From CAYRZL01 sp964428795 (lineage in GTDB: Bacteria; Bacillota; Clostridia; Lachnospirales; Lachnospiraceae), in the NCBI GenBank assembly GCA_964428795.1, contig CAYRZL010000002.1:1-64000 (forward strand): a stretch of 64,000 bases of DNA, written 5' to 3'. Below, piece by piece: positions 7,479 through 15,516 of the stretch (positions are counted from its first letter, which is position 1; each line of letters opens with the position of its first letter). A program made the translations under genes and the position numbers. The notes beneath the pieces are model-generated. The model made no database searches, was not told where the DNA came from, and saw nothing but the letters and a program-made list of their open reading frames with translations.

Positions 7479-9260
7479 ATGAAAAAACTGATGACCGGCG
7501 ACGAAGCAGTCGCACTGGGCGCATACGAAGCAGGCATACATTTTGCTTCCGCCTATCCTGGAACACCGAGTACGGAAATTATGGAAAATCTGTCCACTTA
7601 TGACGGTGTATATACAGAGTGGGCAACCAATGAAAAAGTTGCTCTGGAAGCTGCGGCAGGGGCTTCCTTTGCAGGAGCCAGAAGTCTGTCTTCTATGAAA
7701 CATGTAGGACTGAATGTGGCGGCGGATCCGTTATTTACCTTTGCTTATATGGGAGTGAATGGCGGAAGTATCGTCGTGACGGCGGACGAACCTGGACAGT
7801 ATTCTTCTCAAAATGAACAGGATAACCGCAATTATGCAAAGGCTGCCAAGATGCCGATGTTTGAGCCTTCCAACAGTCAGGAATGTAAGGACATGATCGC
7901 AGAGGCTTTTGCAATCAGTGAGGAATTTAATACCCCTGTATTGTTCCGTATGACAACCCGTGTCTGTCATTCAAAATCCATTGTTGAAGTTGGGGAGAGA
8001 AAAGAGATTCCCATCAGGGAATATGTAAAAGATGCCTCCAGACTTGTCAGTGTACCTGCTAATGCAAAAATCTGGAGACGTAATGTAGAGGAGCGGTTCA
8101 AAAAACTGTCTGCTTATTCGGAAGAGACAGAGGTTAATTTTACTGAATATCATGAGGGAAGCAGGATCGGTGTGATTGCCAGCGGTGTTTCTTACCATTA
8201 CGCTAAAGAGGTCTTTCGAGATACTGCGAATTATCTGAAACTCGGGTTTACCAACCCGCTTCCGGCAAAGAAGATTACCGACTTTTGCAGTAAAATGGAT
8301 GTGATCTATGTGATTGAAGAGAATGATCCTTACATCGAGGATGAAGTCAGAAAGCTTGGATTTGACTGTAAAGGAAATGATTTCTTCCCACCGTATGGTG
8401 AGATGGTTCCGGATACGTTGCGGGCAGCTCTTGAGGGAGTGTCAGGTAAAAAAGAGTCCGTACCGGCGGATAGCGCGATCATGCGTGAACCGACATTTTG
8501 TGCCGGTTGTCCTCACAGAGGATTTTTCTATGAACTCGGAAAACGGAAAGACATCATGGTGTCTGGTGATATCGGATGTTACACCCTGGCTTACTCCAAT
8601 CCATACCACGCAATGGACAGCTGTATCTGTATGGGAAGCAGCTTTTCCGCAGGGCATGGTGCGCAGACGGTATTTAACATGGGAGATTCCGGGAAACGCG
8701 TTGTTGCTGTTCTGGGAGATTCCACATTTTTCCATTCCGGGATAAACTCTCTGATCAATACTGTTTATAATAACAGTAATACGATCAGTGTGATCCTGGA
8801 TAACCGCATTACCGGCATGACCGGTCATCAACAGAATCCGGGTTCCGGTTATACGGTAAAGGGTGAGCCGACAAATCTGATTAAGATTGAAGATGTGGTC
8901 AGGTCATTTGGAATTAAACATATAGCGGTTATCGACCCGAATAATTTGCAGGAAGTACATGATACATTAGATGAATTTGTGAAACTGAAAGAGCCGTCTG
9001 TGATCATTACCCGGTGGCCCTGTGTGCTGAAAAAACTTTCACAGGAAGACAAAGATGAATTTTCAGGTGTGTTCCAGACGAAATGTGTGGTGGATGCACA
9101 GAAATGTATCGGTTGCAAATTGTGCTTAAAGACCGGATGTCCGGCACTGCAGTTTGATGCAGAGAACAAAAAGGCCTTTGTCCAGAAAGCAGATTGTGTG
9201 GGCTGTGATGTGTGCTCACAGGTTTGCCCGAAACAGGCGATTTCAAAGGAGGGAAACTAG
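7479..9260 (+). CDS. iorA: Indolepyruvate:ferredoxin oxidoreductase, alpha subunit
   Basis: A 593-residue thiamine-diphosphate enzyme subunit. The N-terminal pyrimidine-binding part reads MTGDEAVALGAYEAG...SAYPGTPSTEI. The thiamine-binding part includes CAGCPHRG, GDIGCY and GDSTFFHSGINSL. The C-terminus has two ferredoxin-type clusters, CIGCKLCLKTGCP and CVGCDVCSQVCP. With IorB it oxidises aryl pyruvates (indole-, phenyl- or hydroxyphenylpyruvate) to aryl-acetyl-CoA, reducing ferredoxin. AAGGAG precedes the ATG. iorB follows after one base and buk after that, suggesting that the acyl-CoA energy is recovered as ATP. Length and motifs match full-length IorA. Confidence 0.93.
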   Translation: MKKLMTGDEAVALGAYEAGIHFASAYPGTPSTEIMENLSTYDGVYTEWATNEKVALEAAAGASFAGARSLSSMKHVGLNVAADPLFTFAYMGVNGGSIVVTADEPGQYSSQNEQDNRNYAKAAKMPMFEPSNSQECKDMIAEAFAISEEFNTPVLFRMTTRVCHSKSIVEVGERKEIPIREYVKDASRLVSVPANAKIWRRNVEERFKKLSAYSEETEVNFTEYHEGSRIGVIASGVSYHYAKEVFRDTANYLKLGFTNPLPAKKITDFCSKMDVIYVIEENDPYIEDEVRKLGFDCKGNDFFPPYGEMVPDTLRAALEGVSGKKESVPADSAIMREPTFCAGCPHRGFFYELGKRKDIMVSGDIGCYTLAYSNPYHAMDSCICMGSSFSAGHGAQTVFNMGDSGKRVVAVLGDSTFFHSGINSLINTVYNNSNTISVILDNRITGMTGHQQNPGSGYTVKGEPTNLIKIEDVVRSFGIKHIAVIDPNNLQEVHDTLDEFVKLKEPSVIITRWPCVLKKLSQEDKDEFSGVFQTKCVVDAQKCIGCKLCLKTGCPALQFDAENKKAFVQKADCVGCDVCSQVCPKQAISKEGN

Positions 9261-9261
9261 G

Positions 9262-9834
9262 ATGACAAAAAGTATTTTATTAGTCGGCGTAGGCGGACAG
9301 GGAACCATTCTTGCAAGTAAAATCCTGACTTTGGGTCTGATGGAGGCAGGATATGATGTGAAAATGAGCGAAATCCACGGAATGTCTCAGCGGGGCGGAA
9401 GCGTGTCTTCCCAAATCCGTTATGGAGAGAAAGTAGAGTCTCCGGTCATTGATAAAGGAGCAGCGGAGGTATTGATTGCTTTTGAAAAGATGGAGGCACT
9501 GCGCTGGTCTGAATATGTAAAAGAGGATGGAACCATTGTGGTCAATGACTGTGAGATACCGTCCATGTCAGTGATTACCGGACAAGAAACCTATGCGGCG
9601 GATGTTGTGGAGACATTGGAAGGGATTGCAAAGACGAAAGTAGTGGATGCTACCGGATTGGCAAATGAGCTGGGAAATCCAAAAGTGACAAATATTATTT
9701 TACTGGGAACGATTATCAAGAGTATGAACCTCGAACATATCGACTGGGATAAAATTATTCGCGAAAATGTAAAACCTGCTTTTGTAGAATTGAATTTAAA
9801 GGCATTGAAAACAGGCATGGAGGCAGTGGCATAG
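9262..9834 (+). CDS. iorB: Indolepyruvate:ferredoxin oxidoreductase, beta subunit
   Basis: A 190-residue gamma-domain protein of the pyruvate:ferredoxin oxidoreductase family, partner of IorA. It starts MTKSILLVGVGGQGTI, and SEIHGMSQRGGSV is the classic IorB motif. The ATG at 9262 is right after the iorA stop and is preceded by AAGGAGGG inside the end of iorA, so translation is probably coupled. The same frame runs open upstream to 9154, inside iorA, but that extension is not real. The buk ATG at 9836 follows the stop at once. Confidence 0.93.
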   Translation: MTKSILLVGVGGQGTILASKILTLGLMEAGYDVKMSEIHGMSQRGGSVSSQIRYGEKVESPVIDKGAAEVLIAFEKMEALRWSEYVKEDGTIVVNDCEIPSMSVITGQETYAADVVETLEGIAKTKVVDATGLANELGNPKVTNIILLGTIIKSMNLEHIDWDKIIRENVKPAFVELNLKALKTGMEAVA

Positions 9835-9835
9835 C

Positions 9836-10900
9836 ATGTATGATATTTTAACAATTAATCCCGGTTCTACAAGTACAAAGATCGCGGTCTATGAAGATGA
9901 AAATTTCCTGTTTGGTGAAACTTTTTCACACAGTGCAGAGGAGTTGGCACAATTTGAAACTTTGAATGATCAGATTCCGTTTCGTACATGTCTGATCCTC
10001 AATTACCTCAAAGAGAAAGAGTTTGTTCTTTCTAGGTTATCCTGTATTATCGGCAGGGGCGGAATGCTCCCGCCGATCGAGACAGGCGGATATCTTGTAA
10101 ATGAAGGGATGAAAGAAGTGTTGCGGGAACGCCCCGCCATGCAGCATGCATCTAATTTAGGAGCGCTGATAGCTGATGAGATCGCTTCTCCTCTCCATAT
10201 TCCTGCATATATCTATGATGCGGTTGTGGCCGATGAACTGCCGCCGGAGGCAAAGATCACCGGATTTCCGGAGATAGAACGCCAGAGTTTTTCTCATGTG
10301 CTGAATGCACGGGCTATGGCAAGGAAAGCAGCAGAGCAGGCAGGGAAAAAATATGAAGAATGCAATTTTATCGTAGCGCATATGGGGGGAGGCGTCAGTA
10401 TTGCGGCCCATGCAAAAGGCAGAATGATTGACAGTGTTTCCGATGATGCCGGTCCGTTTTCCCCGGACCGCTCCGGTTCTGTAAACCTGATGTATTTTGC
10501 AGATTTATGCTTTGACAAAGGATATACAAAACATCAGATTATGAAGAAAATCCGTGGAGCAGGCGGAATGAAAGCGCACCTCGGCACACATGATCTGCGG
10601 GAAGTAGAGAAACGTATTGCAGATGGTGAGGAACACGCAAAGATCATCTTTGATGCGATGGCATTACAGATCGCAAAAGGAGTCGGCTGCATGATGGGGG
10701 TTTTTGAGGAACCCATCGATGCCGTAATCCTGACTGGTGGTCTGGCCTATTCAGAAAATCTGGTAAATCAGATCCAAAAACGTATCCGGCATTTACTTCC
10801 GGTCATTGTACTGCCGGGCGAGAATGAAATGGAGTCTCTGGCTTTGGGCGGACTGCGTATCCTTCGGGGAGAAGAAACAGCAAAGACATTTCAGGAGTAA
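9836..10900 (+). CDS. buk: Butyrate kinase (acyl kinase)
   Basis: A 354-residue acetate/butyrate kinase-family protein: ILTINPGSTSTKIAVYED is the N-terminal phosphate motif, HMGGGVSIAAHAKGRM the adenosine/phosphate region, and DAVILTGGLAYSE the C-terminal ATP motif. It makes ATP from acyl phosphate and ADP. Its start lies one base after the iorB stop, which places it in the iorAB operon. The usual partner ptb is at 2418-3326 on the other strand. In this operon the substrate may be arylacetyl or branched-acyl phosphate rather than, or as well as, butyryl phosphate; sequence alone does not decide. Confidence 0.92.
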   Translation: MYDILTINPGSTSTKIAVYEDENFLFGETFSHSAEELAQFETLNDQIPFRTCLILNYLKEKEFVLSRLSCIIGRGGMLPPIETGGYLVNEGMKEVLRERPAMQHASNLGALIADEIASPLHIPAYIYDAVVADELPPEAKITGFPEIERQSFSHVLNARAMARKAAEQAGKKYEECNFIVAHMGGGVSIAAHAKGRMIDSVSDDAGPFSPDRSGSVNLMYFADLCFDKGYTKHQIMKKIRGAGGMKAHLGTHDLREVEKRIADGEEHAKIIFDAMALQIAKGVGCMMGVFEEPIDAVILTGGLAYSENLVNQIQKRIRHLLPVIVLPGENEMESLALGGLRILRGEETAKTFQE

Positions 10901-10968
10901 ACTTTGCATTGAGATTTGCTGCATAAAACGATATACTGTAAGAAAAGTATTGGCACGGAGGCAGTCAG

Positions 10969-11871
10969 ATGAAGGATTTACAGATTGAATATTTTTTGGC
11001 GGTGGCCAGGAATTTAAGTTTTACAAAAACGGCAGAGGAATTCTATGTGACGCAGCCTGCCGTCAGTAAGCAGATATCGTTTTTGGAAAAGGAACTGGAT
11101 GTTGCCCTGTTTGACAGGACAAATAAATCGACACAGTTGACAGAAGCCGGGAAGTTATTTCAAAAGTTTTTTACAGAGTCTCAAAAAGCATTAAACAGGA
11201 CAAAAGAAGAAGCAAAAGCACTCAATAAAAGCAGGATTGGACAGATTCGCCTTGCCTGTCTGGAGGGCTGGAATATCTCCGGTTTTTTCCCGGAATTGCT
11301 GGAATTGTTTTCTGAGAATTATCCGAATGTGCAGATTTTATTGGAAACGTACAGTGTGCGAGGGTTGATTCAGGCGTTAAAATCGGATAAGGTGGATATG
11401 ATTCTTACACTGGGGGTTACCATTGAGGATATGGAAGGATTCGAAGTGCAGAGACTTGCGGAGATTCCTAGAATTCTCCTTTTTTCCAGCAAGCATAAGC
11501 TGGCGGAAAAGCCGGATTTAAAGCCGGAAGATTTTAAGAATGATACCTTTGTGGTAATGTCTACGGATGAGTTTTCCGATGTGGGGAAATTGGTGAAGGA
11601 ATACTGTGCACCATATGGGTTTAGCCCCAAAATCCAGTATGTGCGCAGCATAGAGTCCATGAATGCCTGTGTGCAAAATGGTATGGGTGTGGCCATCAGT
11701 GATTTTTGGTCCAGAGTGAAAGACCATGCAGATTTTCGTTACTTGGAATTAAAGGAGAAACATGAGATTTCTATCGCATGGCTTTCAGAAAATAAAAATG
11801 AGAATATCCATGTCATGGCGAATGAACTGGAGTTTCTGCTGATGGATCAACATCCGATTATCGTTGGATAA
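10969..11871 (+). CDS. LysR-family transcriptional regulator
   Basis: A 300-residue LysR protein: helix-turn-helix at the N-terminus (IEYFLAVARNLSFTKTAEEF..., VTQPAVSKQISFLEKEL), then a periplasmic-binding-like effector domain. GGAGG precedes the ATG at 10969 by about 8 bases. It lies downstream of buk and upstream of the unassigned 203-residue protein and nitroreductase, in the same direction. It is a different paralogue from the LysR gene at 1485. Targets may be iorAB-buk or the downstream genes. Confidence 0.9.
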   Translation: MKDLQIEYFLAVARNLSFTKTAEEFYVTQPAVSKQISFLEKELDVALFDRTNKSTQLTEAGKLFQKFFTESQKALNRTKEEAKALNKSRIGQIRLACLEGWNISGFFPELLELFSENYPNVQILLETYSVRGLIQALKSDKVDMILTLGVTIEDMEGFEVQRLAEIPRILLFSSKHKLAEKPDLKPEDFKNDTFVVMSTDEFSDVGKLVKEYCAPYGFSPKIQYVRSIESMNACVQNGMGVAISDFWSRVKDHADFRYLELKEKHEISIAWLSENKNENIHVMANELEFLLMDQHPIIVG

Positions 11872-11887
11872 TAACGAGGATAGAAAT

Positions 11888-12499
11888 ATGAAGTATTGTG
11901 TGATAAATGATGATAAAGGCAGAACCCATGTACAGTGGGAACTTTGCGGTGTCACCGCGAATATGATAGACTGGTTCTGGTGTAATGTGGAGAAATGTAA
12001 TTTTGGATACCATTCAAACATGGTATTTCAGTGGATGCCGGAATTTGGGATACACGAGCGGGGAATACCGCTGGATTCCGTGTATACAATGACTCAGGAC
12101 TGGTTTGACGGTACTGAGATTCAAAGTTATCTCCGAATAGAAACCTTAGATCATGTGCCGGAACTGTTAACAGAACTGATTCGGTATGATCATGTGACAG
12201 CACTCGGGGGTATCAGTATTTTTGGTGAAGATGTAAATGCGGATGATCCGGCTTTTCTCTGGCGGCTCCATCAATGGCAGAAAACGGATGATGGAGTCCA
12301 GGGGATGACCAGCGCATATACGAAACCCGGATATCGGGTGGACAGTAGTCAAATGTGGGCGAACCAGACGATTCAGAAATTACAGGATTGGGAATGGTAT
12401 CTGCCGGATACTTATCGGAAATATATGATAGATTTACCGGAAAAAGGGAATGTCCATTTTTCGTTCCGGATTACGGAGCAGATGAAGTATTGTAATTAA
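11888..12499 (+). CDS. Unassigned 203-residue protein, possibly a distant PhlG-fold relative
   Basis: No confident family. Residues 22-49 (VTANMIDWFWCNVEKCN..., then YHSNMVFQW) resemble in layout the T-x2-M-x2-WF...WHP-x2-H segment of the PhlG-type hydrolase at 554-1291, but only one His is kept and the C-terminal His-x3-Glu pair is not seen. The protein is rich in Trp and Tyr, with no signal peptide or membrane helix. GAGG lies 8 bases before the ATG at 11888; an upstream start would overlap the LysR gene. It is probably co-transcribed with the regulator. It could be a shortened hydrolase-fold or a ligand-binding protein for aromatics. Confidence 0.6.
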   Translation: MKYCVINDDKGRTHVQWELCGVTANMIDWFWCNVEKCNFGYHSNMVFQWMPEFGIHERGIPLDSVYTMTQDWFDGTEIQSYLRIETLDHVPELLTELIRYDHVTALGGISIFGEDVNADDPAFLWRLHQWQKTDDGVQGMTSAYTKPGYRVDSSQMWANQTIQKLQDWEWYLPDTYRKYMIDLPEKGNVHFSFRITEQMKYCN

Positions 12500-12536
12500 A
12501 AATATGATATTGTCTTGATTATTATCAGGAGGAACC

Positions 12537-13106
12537 ATGATAAAGGATCTTGTGAGAAAAAGCAGAAGTTACCGGGGATATGACGAAAGTTATCAGATAT
12601 CACGGGAAAAACTTGTTGAACTGATTGACTGTGCAAGATTAGCGCCTTCCAGTGTGAATTGTCAGTCTCTTTGCTATTATTTGGCTTGGGAAAAGAAAGA
12701 CGTAGAACAGATTCAGTCTTTGACAAAGTGGGCAGCGTTGCTGCCTCAGATGAAATTACCGCATCCGGGTATGTATCCGACATCGTTTATTGTGATATGT
12801 CAGAAAATGGATATTGCGCGAAAGCCTTTTTTCACGGATGTGGGTGTTGCGGCACAGACGATACTGTTAGCGGCAACAGAGGAAGGACTCGGCGGCTGCA
12901 TGATCGGTAATTTTGATTCTGAGGCCTTAAAAGCGAAGTTGGATCTGGCAGAAAATATCATGCCCTTGCTAATTCTGGCAATTGGAAAGCCGAACGAGCG
13001 AATCATTTTGACAGAAATAGGAGAAGATGGGAAAACGGCATATTACAGAGATAAAAATGATATTCATTATGTGCCAAAAAGAAAACTTGAAGATATTATT
13101 TTATGA
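12537..13106 (+). CDS. Nitroreductase-family FMN oxidoreductase
   Basis: A 189-residue nitroreductase-family protein: SRSYRGYDES at the FMN-binding N-terminus, CARLAPSSVNCQSL as the flavin phosphate segment, and a C-terminal GGCMIGNFDSEAL followed by LLILAIGKPNE. Such enzymes reduce nitro, quinone or enone substrates with NAD(P)H. AGGAGG precedes the ATG. The gene follows the 203-residue protein by 37 bases. With a flavonoid cluster close by, an ene-reductase role is conceivable but is not shown by the sequence. Confidence 0.85.
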   Translation: MIKDLVRKSRSYRGYDESYQISREKLVELIDCARLAPSSVNCQSLCYYLAWEKKDVEQIQSLTKWAALLPQMKLPHPGMYPTSFIVICQKMDIARKPFFTDVGVAAQTILLAATEEGLGGCMIGNFDSEALKAKLDLAENIMPLLILAIGKPNERIILTEIGEDGKTAYYRDKNDIHYVPKRKLEDIIL

Positions 13107-13130
13107 GAGAAAGTAATAAAACAATTGGAT

Positions 13131-13178
13131 TTCCTGCCGGCATTTGAAAAATTGGTGAATTATTATCATTTGAGATAG
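13131..13178 (+). pseudogene. 3' scrap of a second aminotransferase copy
   Basis: The sixteen codons ending at the stop at 13176-13178 encode FLPAFEKLVNYYHLR, nearly the same as SLPAFEKLADYYHLK, the end of the intact aminotransferase at 13457-14647. The bases after both stops are also alike (ATCTATTG...). It is the only surviving part of an upstream duplicate copy. Confidence 0.8.
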
Positions 13179-13218
13179 GCATCTATTGCAATAAAAGTTT
13201 GATGAACTTATCTCGTGT

Positions 13219-13410
13219 ATGCCGAAGTCATTTTATAATGATTTGGATGCCGCAAAAAAGGGTGTTACCTTTATCTTAGGCTATTTAGTGATGTCAGACA
13301 GTGAGGTAATTGCGGGTGATCTTTCCAGGAAGTTGAATGTAAGTTCAGCAAGAATTGCAGCTTTGCTTAAAAAGATGGAACAGGGCGGTCTTATAACACG
13401 GCATAATTAA
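13219..13410 (+). pseudogene. MarR-type regulator fragment, copy 1
   Basis: 63 codons encoding MPKSFYNDLDAAKKGVTFIL... then VIAGDLSRKLNVSSARIAAL, the first half of a MarR-type winged helix. It stops after LITRHN, where copy 2 at 14692 continues with HSSSVDARR. It has the N-terminus that copy 2 lacks. The remainder of 13107-13456 holds the aminotransferase scrap, the ATTGCAATAAAAGTTT repeat, and nothing else I can support. Confidence 0.75.
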
Positions 13411-13456
13411 AATGAAGAAATTTTGTATAGCAAGAAATGAAATGGGGCATTAGCAA

Positions 13457-14647
13457 ATGATATCAAAACAAATTTTACAGGATATTTCAAATAGTTCCGC
13501 AATCCGTGCCATGTTTATTGAGGGACAGCAGATGGCGGAGGAGGTCGGTGCGGAAAATGTATATGATTTCAGCCTGGGTAATCCGGTAACTCCTGTGCCG
13601 GAGAAATTTACGCTGGCATTAAAGGATATCATAGAAGAAGAGGATTCCCTGTCCCTGCATGGTTATATGGACAATGCGGGTTATCGGGATGTGAGACAGG
13701 CAATAGCCGCTAATTTAAATAAGCGGTTCGGCACGGCATTTTCATGGGAAAATATTATAATGACTGTCGGTGCGGCAGGGGCCATCAACGTGGTGTTGAA
13801 AACTTTGATCGATCCGGGAGATGAGATGATTGTTTTTGGACCTTATTTTACAGAGTACCGGAATTATATCGGAAACTGGCGCGGGATGCTTGTGGTAGCA
13901 GAGCCGGATTACAAGACGTTTCAGCCGAATTTTCAGGATTTTGAAATGAAGATCACTCCCCGGACAAAGGCGGTCATGATCAACAATCCGGTGAATCCGA
14001 CAGGTGTAATCTACTCAGAAGAGACGATACAGAGGATTGCAGCGATTCTTGAACGGAAACAGCAGGAATACGGCCATGAGATATACATCATTTCAGATGA
14101 GCCGTACCGGGAATTGGTTTACGATGGAAAAAAGACAGTATTTTTGACCAAGTATTATAAAAACACGTTTGTTACATATTCCTTTAGCAAAGCACTTTCC
14201 ATTCCGGGGGAACGTATCGGATATCTGGTAGTTCCGAATGAAATAGCGGATTTTGAATGGGTGATTTCCGGAGTGACGATCGCGAACCGCATCTGCGGAT
14301 TCATCAATGCTCCATCCCTGCTTCAGAAGGCAGTAGCCAGATGTCTGGATGAGACTGCTGATGTGGCATACTATGACCGGAATCGGAAACTGATATATGA
14401 AAGCCTGACAAAATTTGGATTTCAGTGTGTCAGACCGGAAGGAGCTTTCTATATGTTTATGAAGTCTCCGGAGGCGAACGAGCAACATTTTATTGAAGTG
14501 GCAAAACAGTTTCATATTATTCTGGTAAACGGTACCACCTTTGCCTGCCCGGGATATGTAAGGCTTGCTTATTGTACATCCTATGAGATGATAGAACGTT
14601 CCCTGCCGGCGTTTGAAAAACTGGCAGATTATTATCATTTGAAATAG
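13457..14647 (+). CDS. Pyridoxal-phosphate aminotransferase, class I
   Basis: A 396-residue fold-type I aminotransferase: GAAGAINVVLKTL for cofactor phosphate binding, NNPVNPTGVIY, ISDEPYRELVYDG (the Asp and Tyr that hold the cofactor), and TYSFSKALSIPGERIGY with the Schiff-base lysine in SFSKAL. It may supply 2-oxo acids to IorAB from aromatic or branched amino acids, but the substrate cannot be read from sequence. A ribosome site is not obvious (ATGGGGCATTAGCAA), so expression may depend on upstream translation. It is flanked on both sides by MarR fragments, the trace of a tandem duplication. Confidence 0.85.
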   Translation: MISKQILQDISNSSAIRAMFIEGQQMAEEVGAENVYDFSLGNPVTPVPEKFTLALKDIIEEEDSLSLHGYMDNAGYRDVRQAIAANLNKRFGTAFSWENIIMTVGAAGAINVVLKTLIDPGDEMIVFGPYFTEYRNYIGNWRGMLVVAEPDYKTFQPNFQDFEMKITPRTKAVMINNPVNPTGVIYSEETIQRIAAILERKQQEYGHEIYIISDEPYRELVYDGKKTVFLTKYYKNTFVTYSFSKALSIPGERIGYLVVPNEIADFEWVISGVTIANRICGFINAPSLLQKAVARCLDETADVAYYDRNRKLIYESLTKFGFQCVRPEGAFYMFMKSPEANEQHFIEVAKQFHIILVNGTTFACPGYVRLAYCTSYEMIERSLPAFEKLADYYHLK

Positions 14648-14691
14648 ACATCTATTGAAAAATATGATTTTTATGCTAAAATATCTAACTG

Positions 14692-14916
14692 ATGTCAGAC
14701 GGTGAGGTGATTGCGGGTGATCTTTCCAGAAAGATGAATGTAAGTTCGGCAAGAATAGCAGCTTTGCTAAAAAAAATGGAACAAGGCGGTCTTATAACAC
14801 GGCATAGTTCCTCAGTAGATGCCCGACGAACAGTTGTAGAAATTACCCCTACAGGAATTGTTCATGCGGAAGAGATAAAGAAACAATCCCTTGAAAGACT
14901 TTGGGAATACAGTTAA
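14692..14916 (+). pseudogene. MarR-type regulator fragment, copy 2
   Basis: 74 codons: GEVIAGDLSRKMNVSSARI and LLKKMEQGGLITRHS match copy 1 at 13219, then the MarR wing (DARRTVVEITPTG) and start of the last helix follow. The N-terminal helix is absent, and the frame runs into the response-regulator remnant, ending in LERLWEYS. Neither copy is a whole MarR protein. Confidence 0.75.
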
Positions 14917-15303
14917 TGTACTGATGATCGAGGCAGATCGTACCATTTTGCAGGAAGTAATTATTTTTTTAAGGGACAAAATGCAGTGCCGAGTCACTGA
15001 TCTATCGGTTTCTTCTGAGGTACTTGTGTTTTCGGGATTAAAAATTCATCTGCAAGAGCAGATGGTCTATCTTGATCATAGGCTTATTCCGATGACGCAT
15101 TATGAATTTCATACACTTAAGTTTCTTGCACAACATTGTGGATGGGTGTTCAGTAAGGAACAGATTTATGAAGCGGTGTGGGAAGAACCCAGAGAAAGTT
15201 GCGGAAGCGCAGTGACAAATGTTATCAGTCAGATACAAAAAAATTAAAAGGGAAAGAATATATAAAAACGATTGTAAACAGTGGCTATAAATTTGAAGCT
15301 TAA
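14891..15303 (+). pseudogene. Response-regulator (OmpR-type) remnant with frameshift
   Basis: The start resembles a receiver domain (VNVLMIEADRTILQEVI), most of that domain is gone, and a winged-helix output domain follows (RLIPMTHYEFHTLKFLAQHC, then GWVFSKEQIYEAVWEEP). A run of seven A bases at 15237-15243 puts the frame into a stop; one more A would restore LKGKEYIKTIVNSGYKFEA, the expected end of an OmpR-type domain, with its stop at 15301-15303. So the gene has an internal deletion and a homopolymer frameshift. Confidence 0.75.
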
Positions 15304-15312
15304 ACATCATGA

Positions 15313-15345
15313 GTCGGCAGATTTGATCTGTCGGCTTGTTTTTTT
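15313..15345 (+). terminator. Intrinsic terminator
   Basis: A 10-bp stem (15313-15322 with 15326-15335, two G-T pairs) with a TTG loop is followed by TTGTTTTTTT. It closes the accessory island before uvrB. Confidence 0.75.
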
Positions 15346-15419
15346 ACATTTTAGAGAAAAGCAATTTTACAAAATAGTGCTCTGTTGACCGTTGAAATGA
15401 AATTACTTGCGAATATGGA

Positions 15420-15466
15420 TTGACACGGGCAGAATCATAGAGTAAAATTGAGTAGAACATTTGTTC
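15420..15466 (+). promoter_or_regulatory. uvrB promoter with SOS (LexA) operator
   Basis: TTGACA (15420-15425), a 17-base spacer and TAAAAT (15443-15448) form a strong promoter. GAACATTTGTTC (15455-15466) follows at once and fits the GAAC-N4-GTTC core of the Gram-positive LexA box. LexA bound here would cover the start site, so uvrBA should be induced by DNA damage. Confidence 0.82.
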
Positions 15467-15516
15467 TAAATTGTGCAAGTGCTGAGGAACTAATGCATTC
15501 ATAGGAGGATTCATTC

